A stretch of 64,000 nt of DNA from Imbricaverruca yamaguchii (GCA_034440575.1 JAOTOL010001503.1:552001-616000), one strand, 5' to 3'; counted from the stretch's first letter, positions 24,629 through 36,438 are shown. Numbers and translations: made by a program. The notes: generated from the sequence alone by a model not told the origin.

Positions 24629-25375
24629 TTGATCCAGTAAATTCATTAAGATCTCAGCTATTTTCAACCTTTAGTAGGTGGTAGATGTAGTACCACATGT
24701 TGATTGAAAAATGTGAAACTCATTTTATTTTTCTTTAATTTTATGATATTTAATTTAATGAATTTTACCAAAATAGGTAATTTTTGTAAAAGGTCTTTTG
24801 GGAAGAATTTGATTTTGCTTCAGAATACTATGCTTGTGAGCATGCCTTGGAAGATGAGACCACTTGTTTCCAGTGCTGATACTTCCTTTTCAATGTGAAT
24901 GATGACATCACATTGGTGAGGTGTGATGACATCAGGGGCATTCCACGACAAATCGACATGTGACCTGCACCCTCACACCTCAGATTTTGATGAAAATGGT
25001 TCTATAGGGTTATCAGCATCGCTGAACATGCCCGTGCTATTTTGAAGTCTCTTAGGTTTACCGTTTTCTAGTTATGAACTATATAATTTTTACATTTTGC
25101 ACTGACATGACTATCTTTGGTGCTAATTTTCTCTGAGTCATTTTTCAGTAACTGAACAAATTTATACGTCAAAATGAAGACAAAACATTGAAGAATATGA
25201 CTATGCCACCATTTAAACTTTCATTACGTAATGTTTGCCGACTCTAGCCAAATAAAAAATTGAAAAGAAATTAAAAACATTTTCCCCTCCGATATCGTAT
25301 TTTTTCTCACTTTCATATGAAAGAGCGTAGTTTTTTACCCTAGAAACATTAAAAAAGTGGTTATCGACTTGGAAA

Positions 25376-25690
25376 GACGAATGAAATGCGGTGAATGTGG
25401 GCGCTGCGCTCACCGGACCGGCGCGCGCGCTGCCGCTGCCTCGCGATACGCCTGCCGGGGGAGGGGGAGGGGAAGGGGGAGCCGAGCGTGGGATGACAAC
25501 AAAAGAGACGCGCGTCCCGGGAAGATGATATGGGAGACGTGACTGCCACCTCCCCCCTGGCCCCCGCGCGTACTGCGCAGTATGCGTGTTTACTCAGGGG
25601 GTGAGTCTGTGAAACTAGACAGTTCGCAAGGACAGTTCGTAGGAGTGCGAGGTGAAGGACAGGTCGTAGTAATAGGTGTTGTGAAGACAA
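25376..25690 (+). promoter_or_regulatory. CpG-rich putative promoter of the transposase
   Basis: A burst of CpG (GGACCGGCGCGCGCGCTGCC) and G-rich sequence right after the left TIR, in otherwise AT-rich surroundings. It is followed by the first ATG at 25715. No TATA box stands out. Confidence 0.45.
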
Positions 25691-25714
25691 GTGTGTGGTC
25701 TAATCAACCAAGCC

Positions 25715-27949
25715 ATGAAGCGTTCTAATCATCCTTTTTGTGCCGATACTTTTGCAAGGCACAAAGCAAGAGCTCGGGGAGGCTTGAGAACGGCGTCCAA
25801 AACACTTGTCAGTCAAGTCGGTGATATGAGGATCACAGAGACAACTTTGCTCTGCTGCAACTGCCGTACCAGGCTGACAAAGGACCCCAAAAGCTTCCCC
25901 GAAGCTGAAACGGCACCGGAAAGTCTTGCGTCCAGCAGTGAAGAGCTGTGCGACGATGTCAGGAGCACTCCGGAACACTCCGGGGGCACAACAAGCTCTG
26001 AGTACCGGGATTCTGATACTGCGGAGCAGAATGTTCAGCTTGTTTTGGAAGATTTCGGAGAATCTCCGGTGCAGAAAAGTGAGTACTAGTTGTTTTCTTT
26101 GGATTACTTTTTCCTTTTTGGCGCATCTAAAACACCATGCTTTACATTCAGCATTTTGCATATACATGTATTTCCATACACATTACCCATCCAAATATAT
26201 ATTGGCTAAACACTCTACACATTTTACAAATATAATATATTTTGTAAATGACCCTATAACATAAGTATTTCTTTCTCTGCAGGAGGCATACATGCATCGA
26301 CGAGAAAATCCCTGGGATCAAAAAAAGTTGAAAAGTGTCACAACATCGCTCAAACGCAAACTGGAGCGATCTTTAGGCGTGGATATTCCGACTCCGGGTA
26401 CCACTCCGGTGAAGAAAAATCGACTGGAACAGGAGAAGGATCTGGAAAGGTATTTTTTTTTAAATTCAGGTGCCGTGATTGTAGAATGCAGACAGGAAAG
26501 TTTCAAACAAAAGGATGTGCCATATTACCCTCGCTCCTATATCTTGAAATTCGTTGTGTATATTGATGGGAGGATGGAGGTATGTTTCAAATACGTATAA
26601 CTAGATACACGCACAAATGGATACGAAACAGATAGAGACAAGCCATTAGGATCATTCTTGACTAAAAAGCTTAATTATATAGGTACCGTACAAATAAATA
26701 AATAATGTACGGTCAAATGTTACGCTAAGACCATTTTAAATCTTGTATGCAATAAATCCTGGATTATTGCAGCTATAAAAAATGCATAGCTTTAGTCTTG
26801 ATAAACATAAACGTCTCGCACTGGTATTAATATATTTTTTCGCGAATTTTCTTGACAGGGACCATTTTTGTTTTCAGATACGAGCGCCTGATGGATGAGT
26901 TGAAAGAGGAGTTTCAAAAGTCAACCGACCCTCAGCGCCGCCTGCGGATCCTCACGTTGTCTCCTTTTTCGGCAGAAAAACCGCTGAGTTTTTTGGAACC
27001 ACTTGGTACATGGTGCGTCGTAGCTTTCAACTCAAAGCGGAAAAGGGAATTTTGCCCGAGATACCACCCTACTCCAAGGGTAGAAAAATATCCGAGGAGG
27101 AATGCCAAAAGGTAAAATCCTTTTACGAATCTGACGAAGTGAGTAGAATATGTCCTGGAAAAAAAAGACTATGTGACGGTAAGAGATGAGAATGGGGTTA
27201 AAGTAAAGAACCAGAAACGTTTGATTCTGGGTAATTTGCAGGAAATTTACCAACTTTATAAAGAGAACGGTAGCAACCCGCGCATTGGGTTTTCGAAGTT
27301 CGCCAGCCTCCGCCCCAAACACTGTGTCCTGTTGGGAAGCAACGGCACTCATACGGTTTGTGTATGTTGCTATTACCAGAACGTGAAGCTAATGTTAGCG
27401 TCTCTGGGCTTAAAAGACATTACCTACAAGGACCTGTTGAAGCACGCGGTTTGTGATGTCGGAAGGGAAGCCTGTATGCTGCAAAAGTGTGAAAACTGTC
27501 CAGGTCAGGACGGTGTCAGGTCATATTTGATCGACACTTTAAATGCGCAGGCAGGGGAAATATCAGACTTGGTGGACGAAGTCAGATTTAGTCAGTGGCT
27601 AAGCACGGATCGTTGCACTTTGACCGAAATTGTTCTTCCTATGGACGAGTTTCTTGACAAACTGTGTGACGCCATTGTGACACTTACTCGGCATCATTTC
27701 ACGAGTCAGCATCAAAGCAAATATTTCGACGATCTAAAAAAGCAGCTACCTGAGCATGAAGCACTGATCATATTATATTTTTCAGAAAACTACACTTTTG
27801 TAGTTCCAGACGAAATTCACTCATATCACTCGAACGCACCACAGTGTACCGTTCATCCGTTTGTTGTGTATTGGCGAGAGGCTGGAAAGATTGAATGCCG
27901 CAGTTTTTGCGTGTTATCAAACGATAACACCATTGTACCATCTCGTTAG
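25715..27949 (+). pseudogene. Transposase-like gene, at least three exons
   Basis: Exon 1 (25715-26078) starts MKRSNHPFCADTF and carries a CCNCRTRL zinc-type motif; it ends at a GTGAGT donor. Exon 2 (26283-26449) follows a CTCTGCAG acceptor, encodes a basic helix (KLKSVTTSLKRKLERSLG) and ends at a GTATTT donor. Exon 3 starts at 26878 after TTTTCAG; the exon 2-3 phases match (DLER/YERLMDELKEE). The last ~258 residues hold CCYYQNVKL, CENCPG, LTRHHF and YFSENYTFV, possibly the catalytic region. Breaks: exon 1 and exon 2 phases disagree, one A is missing near 26983, and one extra A lies in the run at 27159-27166, so the middle of exon 3 is out of frame between these two points. I recall similar proteins predicted in many invertebrate genomes, usually unnamed. 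Confidence 0.72.
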
Positions 27950-29080
27950 CATTCGCAAATGTACATGTACTTTCCGGCTTGTTATTTGTGTGAATAATAA
28001 ATGAAGTTCTAAAACGTCCTGCCTGGTGTTTATAAATAATCTGCATAGTGTCCTCTCAATCCCACGGGCCGCGGACGACAGCCGCCAGCACCCCTATCCC
28101 CCGTTGGCAGCAGCTGGCCGCGGCCGTTGCTGAACGACGCCGTATTGGGTAAAATGAGGCCGGGCGGTTGGTGTTTGAAATTATGGTTAAAATATTTATA
28201 AGCCGATAACCACTTTTTTATTGATGAAATATAGGTAATAATCAACGCTCTTTCATTAAAAAATATCAAAAATTACAATATCGAAGGGGAAAATTGCTCA
28301 AGAGAACTTGGCATTTTTTGAAGTGTTATATTTGACATATATTTAATTGCTATGGTTTCGATAGTGATAAACGTTCATTCTGCATGGGATTGCAATCATT
28401 TTGATGTACAAACTCACCTACTTATCATTCAATGTAGCAGGGAAAAATCCTGCCAAACAAAGCCATGTATGCATCGAATGTAAAAATGTCGCAGGCTGTA
28501 GCTCGAAACCCGGAAGTCGGAGAGGCCTGAAAATGTCACAGGCGTGTTTAGGGCTGCTGATAACCCTATAGACTCATTTTCATCAAAATCTGAGATGTGG
28601 GGGTGCAAAATCGAAATTTAATTTGTCGATCTGTCGTGGAACGCCCCAGCTGTGGGTTTACAAGTTTGCTACATTTGCATCTAAGAAGCAAGTAAAGAAC
28701 AATCATGGGTTGTGCATGCTGGCACATCGAGATCCAAGATAGTGATTTTTTCTTCATGGGATCACGCTTCGTTTATTCACGTAAACAATTAGAATGCATT
28801 ACACTGGCGGGATCACCTATTGCGGTGTTCCGTGCCGTACGCGCAGTAAAGCCCCTATGACACGACCACACACTGTTCCCCACAACCACATAGGCGTTCA
28901 CAGTACTAAGTATCAGGTGATAATCGGATGATGTTTATCAACCCGTTCACCAGCCATCACGGACAGTCCCAATGACCGTTCTCCGCCATCCGCGTTGATT
29001 AATCCTATCAAACTAAGCTGCTGGCTGGAATCTGACACGAACACGAAAATCAGCGTATCGTGTACGCTACCGGCGTGGCA

Positions 29081-29092
29081 GCCCCGCGAGCC
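29081..29092 (+). other. Empty LINE target site
   Basis: GCCCCGCGAGCC occurs once here, uninterrupted, and is present twice around the LINE at 34020-40317 (34008-34019, 40318-40329) and at 1454-7758. It represents the state before insertion. Confidence 0.95.
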
Positions 29093-30531
29093 ATACTCCA
29101 CGTGCCATGCCGGAGCTCCGCGGACCATGCGGTGGTCTGGCGCTCCTCGTCATTCGTGGCCTTACCAGATAATACTACCGGGTTAGATCATCCAATGTCA
29201 AACGTTGACACATGTGGCCTGATTTGATCTATCGTTGGCCACATGCTGCCAACATATAGAACAGTACTTCTAGTTGGACATGACATATCTAACTTCGCTT
29301 TCCCCATTGTCCAAGTATGTTTAGTTTTTCATATAGCTGGACTAGTCGCTATGTAATAGTAGCTTTGACATCTATGATGAATTGACATGTTACAGATCGC
29401 ATCCGTCGATGTCCAGTAATGCACATCTGATTCAGTTTCCAAAGGCTAACTAATGCCGTTTCCCCACGTTATTTTACCGTACAGAATTTGTTCAATGAAG
29501 CCTGACTGATGTAGTTTCACGAGGGTTATCGAATATTCTTTGCCCCATCAGCATAGCATGTCAAGTTTTATAGATAGCAGGAGGCATAATCTGGTAGAAC
29601 TGGATGAATTGTGGGTCAGTGTCGTCTGGCCGTATCGTGCGAGTTGTGTTGGTGTGGTCGGTGTCGTCTGGCCGTACCATGTAAGCGGCGACGTATGGTT
29701 GCCACCGTCTAACCCTTCTGTGTCGCCACCAGGAGCTGAACCGGGTCCAGCTGCTGATAAGGCAGCCGGATACTGCATGCAGCGGTTCTCGTCCGGGGTT
29801 GGCATCACCATGATCCGAGTGGTGTCTGACAGTGTGGGCCAGATGACGTCTGAGCGAAAGGGTGACCATAGTGGTTGCCGGTGCCTGCAATTATGGTGGT
29901 GGCTGGTATCTGCCGCAGCGGTGACTATGATACGACTGTGGCGACGACTGGTACCCGGTGCGGTGGACAGTGTGGACCGGTGGCGACTGAGTCGACTGTG
30001 GTAACTGGAAAGGCAACGGGATAAGCGTAAATAATGTGCGGTGTGCCGGAGAGGGACTCATTGAAGTTCGGTACACTGAAGTATACGTTGGTAATGGCAT
30101 ATTTAGGCGTAGTGGTTACGCATGATGTTTTTGCCATAAGCTAATCTTGGCGTGATATAACTACGCATTCGAAGTATTCATCAAGCCGAAGTAACTTGTG
30201 TCATTTATTCAAGTGTCATATCCCTTAATTGGATCGGTTCATTGTGTCATGGGATTGTGTCATGACTTATGAGGAGTCTCAGTGACAAGATATTGTTCGA
30301 ATGGCGTGTATGAGATATTCATGCGGAACGGAGGCGTGCTGTTGTGCCCGAAGTCTTCGGATCAGATCACCATATCACATGCTGACGCGACCACGCAGCG
30401 ATACACGGTTCAGAGTTTGCATTTGTGATACCATTAAGAGCTTAACATGTATGACAGCCGAATGGTGTGTGATTAGGAATAGATTGAGTGTAGGCACCGG
30501 TTAATCTAATGAGGCTGTGATTCGTGCTCCC
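29093..30531 (+). repeat. Duplicated non-coding flank, copy 2
   Basis: Same sequence as 40330-41767 (plus) and 1-1441 (minus). Contains the GTCGTCTGG-rich degenerate tract (29610-30000) and no recognised gene. Confidence 0.85.
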
Positions 30532-30548
30532 TGTGTGGTTGGGGGCAG

Positions 30549-31125
30549 ATTGAGAGTAAATATGGGTCAATTGGACAAGTTAAGGCCGTGATGCGTGCTG
30601 CCTGTACGAATGGGGATGTGTAGACTGAGAGTCGGTACGGGTCAATCGGAACAGTTAAGGCCGTGATACGTGTTACCTGTGCGATTGGGGGACATACTGA
30701 GAGTCAGTGCGGGTCAATCTGACAACTTAAGGCTGAGATGCGTGCTACCTATACGAATGGACAAAGGGCAGACTGAGAATCGGTACGGGTTTATCTGACA
30801 AGTTAAGTCCGTGATATGTGTTAACTGTGCGATTTGGGGACAGATTGAGTCAGTACGGGTCAATCTGACAATTTAAGGCTGTGATGCGTGCCACCTGAAT
30901 GGGGAGGTGGCAGACTGAGAGTCAACACGGATCAATCTGACAAGTTAAGGTCGTCATGCGTGCTCCCTGTGCGATTTAGGGGGCAGATTGAGAGTCAGTG
31001 CGCGTCAGTCTGACAGGTCAAGGCAGTGATGGGTGAGGCCTGTGCAATTCAAGATGGGGGGGGGGGTGGAAAGATTGACAATCAACACGGGTCAATCTGA
31101 TAACTAAGGCCGTGGTGCGTGCTGC
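30549..31125 (+). repeat. 70-76 bp minisatellite, unit A
   Basis: About eight units with starts near 30549, 30624, 30696, 30772, 30844, 30914, 30987 and 31074. The shared core is ACTGAGAGTC, GGGTCAATCTGACAAGTTAA, GGCCGTGATGCGTGCT. The last-but-one unit is stretched by a poly-G run. Confidence 0.88.
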
Positions 31126-31347
31126 CTTGCACGTAATGTATTCCTGATGCGTGTTCACATTTGCCGTCATTAGAACATGTGCGTTGTTGCGAAGAATGTA
31201 CCTATACATCATACATATCATGTTGTGTGCAACTTTGTTTCGCCGTAAACTCTTCACTCCGCTGCAAAAAAAAGAAATCAAATGCTAGGGGCACGCCACG
31301 TCGCCCCCATTGCTCGAATAATGCATTGAATGTGAATAATGCATAAC

Positions 31348-32615
31348 GTCAAAAACCGAATCCACAAGTATGCAACTGATAAAGTTGGCAACGTATAATT
31401 TCAGGAAGGGTAGTTTTGAGTTCAGCTTGACGCGGGTATTAATTTAAGATGAAGCATGACCGCATTCGCTCAGATCTGGATTTTAGTGCATGTTCTCACC
31501 CCCATTCATTGGGTGAGAATACTGATGCACCCGGGAAATTTCCTCGGAAATGCAAGTGTCGGAGCTGGGGTTGCTGGCATACCAAAAATCAGAAAAATCG
31601 CAGTGGCCGGTCATATCTCACCCATTGGCCTCCATGCTAAACCCTATGGCGAATAATGCATTACGTCAAAAACCGAATCCATAAGTATGCAACGGATAAA
31701 GTTGGCAACGTATAATTTCAGGAAGGGTAGTTTTGAGTTCAGCTTGACACGGGGATTAATTTGAGATGAAGGCTGACCGCATTCGCTCAGATCTGGATTT
31801 TGGTGTATGTTCTCACCCTCATTTTTTGGGTGCGAATACTGATGCACCCAGGATATTTCCTCGGAAATGCAAGTGTCGGAGGTGGGGTTGCTGGCATACC
31901 AAAAATCAGAGAAATCGCAGGGGCCGGTCATGTCCCACCCATTGGCCTCCATGCTAAACCCTATGGCGAATAATGCATTACGTCAAAAACGGAATCCATA
32001 AGTATGCAACGGATAAAGTTCGCAACGTATAATTTCAGGAAGGGTAGTTTTGAGTGTAGCTTGACGAGGGGATTCATTTAAGATGAAGCACGACCGCATT
32101 CGCTCAGATCTGGATTCTAGTGCTTGTTCCCATCCCCATTTATTGGGTGAGAATACTGATGCACCCGGGAAATTTCCTCGGAAATGCAAGTGTCGGAGGT
32201 GGGGTTGCTGGCATACCAAAAATCAGAGAAATCGCAGGGGCCGGTCATATCTCACCCATTGGCCTCTATGCTAAACCCTATGGCGAATAATGCATTACGT
32301 CAAAAACCGAATCCATAAGTATGCAACGGATAAAGTTGGCAAGGTATAATTTCCGGAAGGGTAGTTTTGAGTTCAGCTTGACACGGGGATTAATTTGAGA
32401 TGAAGGATGACCGCATTCGCTCAGATCTGGATTTTGGTGTATGTTCTCACCCTCATTTTTTAGGTGCGAATACTGATGCACCCAGGATATTTCCTCGGAA
32501 ATGCAAGTGTCGCAGCTGGGGTTGCTGGCATAACAACAATCAGAGAAATCGCAGGGGCCGGTCATATCTCACCCATTGGCCTCCATGCTAAACCCTATGG
32601 GAAGTAAAACATTAC
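31348..32615 (+). repeat. 317-bp satellite array, 4 units, alternating types
   Basis: Unit starts at 31348, 31665, 31982 and 32299, ending at 32615: a period of exactly 317. Units 1 and 3 share GATGCACCCGGGAAATTTCC, while units 2 and 4 share GATGCACCCAGGATATTTCC, giving a dimeric higher-order repeat. Each unit has open frames of about 63 codons. They look like a by-product of a repeat with few stops, because several frames are open at once. Confidence 0.93.
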
Positions 32616-32951
32616 GTCAAAAACCGAATCATAGGTAGGGAGCTAAAAAGTACGGTGTAAAGCAGTTATAAATGTGCAGCGTTGAACTCTGCGTACTATG
32701 GCGAGTTGTTTTCATGTACTGTTTGGTTTGTTTGGTGGAGGGTTGGGATTTTGTGTTGGTAATTCAAATTTTAGATTATAATTAGTTTCGGAAGCTATAC
32801 TATTGCATGCACCAAGCTTTGGAGACTACCATTGTGTTCAGCACGTCAAGATGCATGCTATGCTATATTTTGAGCGTTTTTGAAGGGGCCGCTATTATGG
32901 GCTGAGCGTGGGCCGAGCGTGGGCTGTCCGTGGGCTGTCTTGACACACGTC
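32616..32951 (+). repeat. Right end of unit A
   Basis: Non-coding, duplicated at 44172-44507. It ends with short GTGGGCTG/GAGCGTGGGC iterations before the junction. Confidence 0.85.
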
Positions 32952-32957
32952 TTGACG
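32952..32957 (+). other. Tandem-duplication junction filler
   Basis: Six bases (TTGACG) join the end of unit A to the start of unit B and occur at neither parental edge. They resemble the CTTGAC found a few bases upstream, so they may be templated. Confidence 0.7.
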
Positions 32958-34019
32958 TATAAATAATCTGCATAGTGTCCTCTCAATCCCACGGGGCCGC
33001 CGACGACAGCCGCCAGCACCCCTATCCCCCGTTGGCAGCAGCTGGCCGCGGCCGTTGCTGAACGACGCCGTATTGGGTAAAATGAGGCCGGGCGGTTGGT
33101 GTTTGAAATTATGTTTAAAATATTTATAAGCCGATAACCACTTTTTTATTGATGAAATATAGGTAATAATCAACGCTCTTTCATTAAAAAATATCAAAAA
33201 TCACAATATCGAAGGAGAAAATTGCTCAAGAGAACTTGGCATTTTTGAAGTGTTATATTTGACATATATTTAATTGCTATGGTTTCGATAGTGATAAACG
33301 TTCATTCTGCATGGGATTGCAATCATTTTGATGTACAAACTCACCTATTTATCATTCAATGTAGCAGGGAAAAATCCTGCCAAACAAAGCCATGTATGCA
33401 TCGAATGTAAAAATGTCGCAGGCTGTAGCTCGAAAACCGGAAGTCGGAGAGGCCTGAAAATGTTACAGGCGTGTTTAGGGCTGCTGATAACCCTATAGAC
33501 TCATTTTCATCAAAATCTGAGATGTGGGGGTGCAAATTCGAAATTTAATTTGTCGATCTGTCGTGGAACGCCCCAGCTGTGGGTTTACAAGTTTGCTACA
33601 TTTGCATCTAAGAAGCAAGTAAAGAACAATCATGGGTTGTGCATGCTGGCACATCGAGATCCAAGATAGTGATTTTTTCTTCATGGGATCACGCTTCGTT
33701 TATTCACGTAAGCAATTAGTATGCATTACACTGGCGGGATCACCTATTGCGGTGTTCCGTGCCGTACGCGCAGTAAAGCCCCTATGGCACGACCACACAC
33801 TGTTCCCCACAACTACATAGGCGTTCACAATACTAAGTATCAGGTGATAATCGGATGATGTTTATCAACCCGTTCACCAGCCATCACGGACAGTCCCAAT
33901 GACCGTTCTCCGCCATCCGCGGTGATTAATCCTATCAAACTAAGCTGCTGGCTGGAATCTGACACAAACACGAAAATCAGCGTATCGTGTACGCTACCGG
34001 CGTGGTAGCCCCGCGAGCC

Positions 34020-34686
34020 CCCCCGATGAGGCATCACCTTTCCGTGGTGGGGGGATTGCGTGCCTTAAGGATCCGGCGGCCAGACCACCAGGCGGCCGGG
34101 GAGAGGTCAGACTAAGAGTGCCTCACTCGTCCTTCCATCCATGCGTTCCCAGTCCAGTCCCAATCTCATCCCCACATCCATGTCCTTCATCTGGCCCTGC
34201 AACACCAACTGTCCCTACTATGAGCAGGCAGGACAACTTCCCCGGTCCTGCCCACCAGCTCCTTTTTTATCGGGGTAGCCGCGCCCCCTCGGCCCGTCCC
34301 CAGGGGTTGACGGAGTCCTGGAGGTTGAGGTCCCCCGTCGCACGGTGCTAGTTGTGACGGGGGACCAACACACCTCTTTGGTCCTGATATCCCGGAGGGG
34401 CGGGCGGGCCCGTGGGGCCTCACGCGGGCCAAGTGGCTGGTCGCCTCGGGCTGGGGGCCTGGGTTCCCAGTGCCTGCCAGCCCGGCCGGCCGGGGTCAAG
34501 GGGTGGGCGGCGCTGGATCCGGGTCCGGGTGGTGAGCTTCTCTCTCCCGGCCGGGTGATGGTGTCGCCTGCCCCGTATCGCTCCGCGGACGTCTGGCGTC
34601 CTCCCGCTTACGGGATACAGGCGTCCCCCCAGTATGGCCCCCAGAGGGGTGGGGCGTCGCGTGGAGCTGAACAAACATAACCTCAC
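34020..34686 (+). promoter_or_regulatory. LINE 5' UTR, copy 2
   Basis: GC-rich leader starting with a C run, GATGAGGCATCACCTTTCCG and GTGGTGGGGGGATT, where the C run can pair with the G run. It also holds CCCGGCCGGCCGGGG-like inverted repeats near 34485. Conserved at 57836. Confidence 0.6.
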
Positions 34687-36438
34687 ATGGCTACATCTAA
34701 CACAAACCCATTTCCTGGTTCCTCTCACGAGGACCAGACCCCGTGCCTCCGTGACGTAAGCCAGGGCCCAGTCGCGAATTCAGCACGTATGCCACACCCG
34801 GACAACGTACCCAAAAGATATAGACACTTTGAGCGCCCGAGTCCTACCTCTACACCACGAATATCCACTCCGCGCATCTTGCTGTTCAAATCGACAGACC
34901 CAGGGAAAACACTGTCATCTCTCTCCCCCTTCCAACGCAAGCGAGGATGTGACCGCCTTGGAACTGTGACGCGATGTGACAAACTACGGGATGAAGGAAT
35001 TGAGGTGGAATTACGATACGAAGAGGACGCAAGGAGAGCCTTGGACATAGATAAATTCATCTATAGTGCACGTACCCCAGATGAGCCTAGAGATATCGCA
35101 ATCCCAATAAAAGTCCAGCCCCACAAAACCAAGAACTTCTGCAAAGGAGTTATAAATTCCTACGATCTGAGGGATGTCACGGAAGCAGAGATCGTTGACG
35201 GATTGGCAGAGTACGGTGTGCTGGAGGCGCAGAGAATGAAGATGCGAAGGAGAGGGGAACTTCATGTAACCAATAACATCATTCTTACTTTTAACTCAAC
35301 AGACTTACCATCCACAGTGTCGGTAGGATATGTCCGAGTTAAGGTTAGAGTTTATGTCCCCAATCCCATGAGGTGTTTCAGATGCCAACGATATGGTCAC
35401 ACGACACAACATTGCCGCGGACGCCCTGCGTGCGGACGATGTGGATCGGCGGATCACCCCATCGACAGATGCGAATCGGACAGCCTATGGTGTGTGAACT
35501 GTGGGAGAGGACAGGTACCTCACATAACATCTGACCGGTCATGCCCGGCCTATCTCAAGGAGAAGGATATTTTGTCTTTGAAATGCACCAGAAATTTGTC
35601 TTTTAGGCAAGCCCGTGAGGCATACGAGGATAGTCACCCGAAGATATCTTATGCACAGAAAACACGCAGTACTCCGACCAACAATGGACATCAGCAACCT
35701 ACTAGCGCCGCGCAGCTGCTCTCCCAGCTTAGCGCCCTGTTGCGCTCTTTTGGTATCTCCTGCGTACTCCCTTCCACTGTGGACGAAATAGCCGCGGCAC
35801 CAACACAAAGGCCTGACCAGACCATAGAGAAGCCGCAGTCGGCGCCTCTCCGGGCCTCCGCAGTCCCCTCGGAAGCGGCGGCGGTGGCACACGAGGAGGG
35901 CGGGAAGTGGACGGTAGTCCAACGATCCAGAAAACCCGCCAAGGTCCTAAACTCTTCGTCCACCATATCCACTACTCCCACCCCCACAACCCATTCCACC
36001 CAAGCATCCCCACAGACCATGCCTCCTCCACCTCCCCCTCCTCCAACCCCTCCCCCTCCAACGCTCACCAGTGCACTGTCACGACGCATCCCCGTAACGC
36101 CTCCGTCTGCGGACCGAACACCGACCTCCAGTGCCCGCCAATGTGCCACAGCCTTGGAACGCCCAAGCCGCAATGCATCTCCGAGCGCACGAGCGACAGC
36201 AACTTCACAGGTAACCACTTCAACCTCACCATCACCTGGAAACTCCGCACCTCCCCTCCTCCGACCACCTGAGACATCACCCACCGTTCCACCCACTCCA
36301 CCACATGTGGGTGATACCCGTACATGTACGTCTCCTGTCAGAAGCAGAAAACGAGCTCCACCCTGGCAAGCTTCTCCGACCGATGGAGGATCCCCCAGGG
36401 CGAGGTCAAGGGCCCAATCTGGACCATCCATGCAGTAG
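34687..36438 (+). CDS. LINE ORF1 protein (gag-like, three zinc knuckles), intact
   Basis: 583 codons from ATG to TAG. This is the element's RNA-binding protein, expected to coat the transcript in a ribonucleoprotein particle. Residues ~75-215 form the conserved gag-like core (LSSLSPFQRKRGCDRLG, KVQPHKTKNFCKGVINSYDL). Three Cys/His knuckles follow at ~230-286: CFRCQRYGHTTQHC, CGRCGSADHPIDRC and CVNCGRGQVPHITSDRSC. Residues ~430-580 are proline-, serine- and threonine-rich with a poly-proline run, and the end is basic (RSRKRAPPW, RARSRAQ). The ATG was chosen because the homologous ORF1s at 7079 and 58501 start at the same place. ORF2 opens 43 bases after the stop in another frame. It is the only full-length intact ORF among the three large LINE copies. 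Confidence 0.93.
   Translation: MATSNTNPFPGSSHEDQTPCLRDVSQGPVANSARMPHPDNVPKRYRHFERPSPTSTPRISTPRILLFKSTDPGKTLSSLSPFQRKRGCDRLGTVTRCDKLRDEGIEVELRYEEDARRALDIDKFIYSARTPDEPRDIAIPIKVQPHKTKNFCKGVINSYDLRDVTEAEIVDGLAEYGVLEAQRMKMRRRGELHVTNNIILTFNSTDLPSTVSVGYVRVKVRVYVPNPMRCFRCQRYGHTTQHCRGRPACGRCGSADHPIDRCESDSLWCVNCGRGQVPHITSDRSCPAYLKEKDILSLKCTRNLSFRQAREAYEDSHPKISYAQKTRSTPTNNGHQQPTSAAQLLSQLSALLRSFGISCVLPSTVDEIAAAPTQRPDQTIEKPQSAPLRASAVPSEAAAVAHEEGGKWTVVQRSRKPAKVLNSSSTISTTPTPTTHSTQASPQTMPPPPPPPPTPPPPTLTSALSRRIPVTPPSADRTPTSSARQCATALERPSRNASPSARATATSQVTTSTSPSPGNSAPPLLRPPETSPTVPPTPPHVGDTRTCTSPVRSRKRAPPWQASPTDGGSPRARSRAQSGPSMQ

Larger units (their letters stand above)
24935..28647 (+). mobile_element. DNA transposon with ~440-bp terminal inverted repeats
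   Basis: The ends are GGGGCATTCCACGACAAATC at 24935 and, in reverse complement, GGGGCGTTCCACGACAGATC at 28647. Homology runs inward to about 25372 and 28200. The ends are clearly diverged from each other but share all landmarks, for example GGTTATCAGC and AAAAAGTGGTTATCG. Inside is a CpG-rich putative promoter and a multi-exon transposase-like gene. No convincing target-site duplication is visible beside the ends. I do not assign the superfamily. Unit B keeps only the right terminus (33000-33573). Confidence 0.8.
22538..30531 (+). repeat. Right arm of giant inverted duplication
   Basis: Reverse complement of 1-12211 apart from the discrete changes listed for the left arm. It retains the 2.45 kb (24715-27166) deleted on the left and lacks the LINE present on the left. 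28031 onward also forms the start of tandem unit A. Confidence 0.93.
28031..32951 (+). repeat. Tandem duplication unit A (LINE-free)
   Basis: Direct repeat of 32958-44507. It starts TATAAATAATCTGCATAGTG and ends CTTGACACACGTC. Its length is 4921 bp. Unit B is 11550 bp; subtracting the LINE plus one TSD (6310 bp) and one extra satellite unit (317 bp) gives 4923 bp. The arithmetic therefore closes to within 2 bases. Confidence 0.95.

Noticed and set aside
31449..32591. Repeated 63-codon cysteine-containing frames
   Set aside because: They recur once per 317-bp satellite unit and several frames are open in the same units; nothing supports translation.
30549..32615. CRISPR array
   Set aside because: The units are contiguous tandem repeats without unique spacers, in a eukaryotic context.
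34016..34060. Hammerhead ribozyme at the LINE 5' end
   Set aside because: GATGAG resembles part of the core, but the required U before GA and the downstream GAAA are missing.
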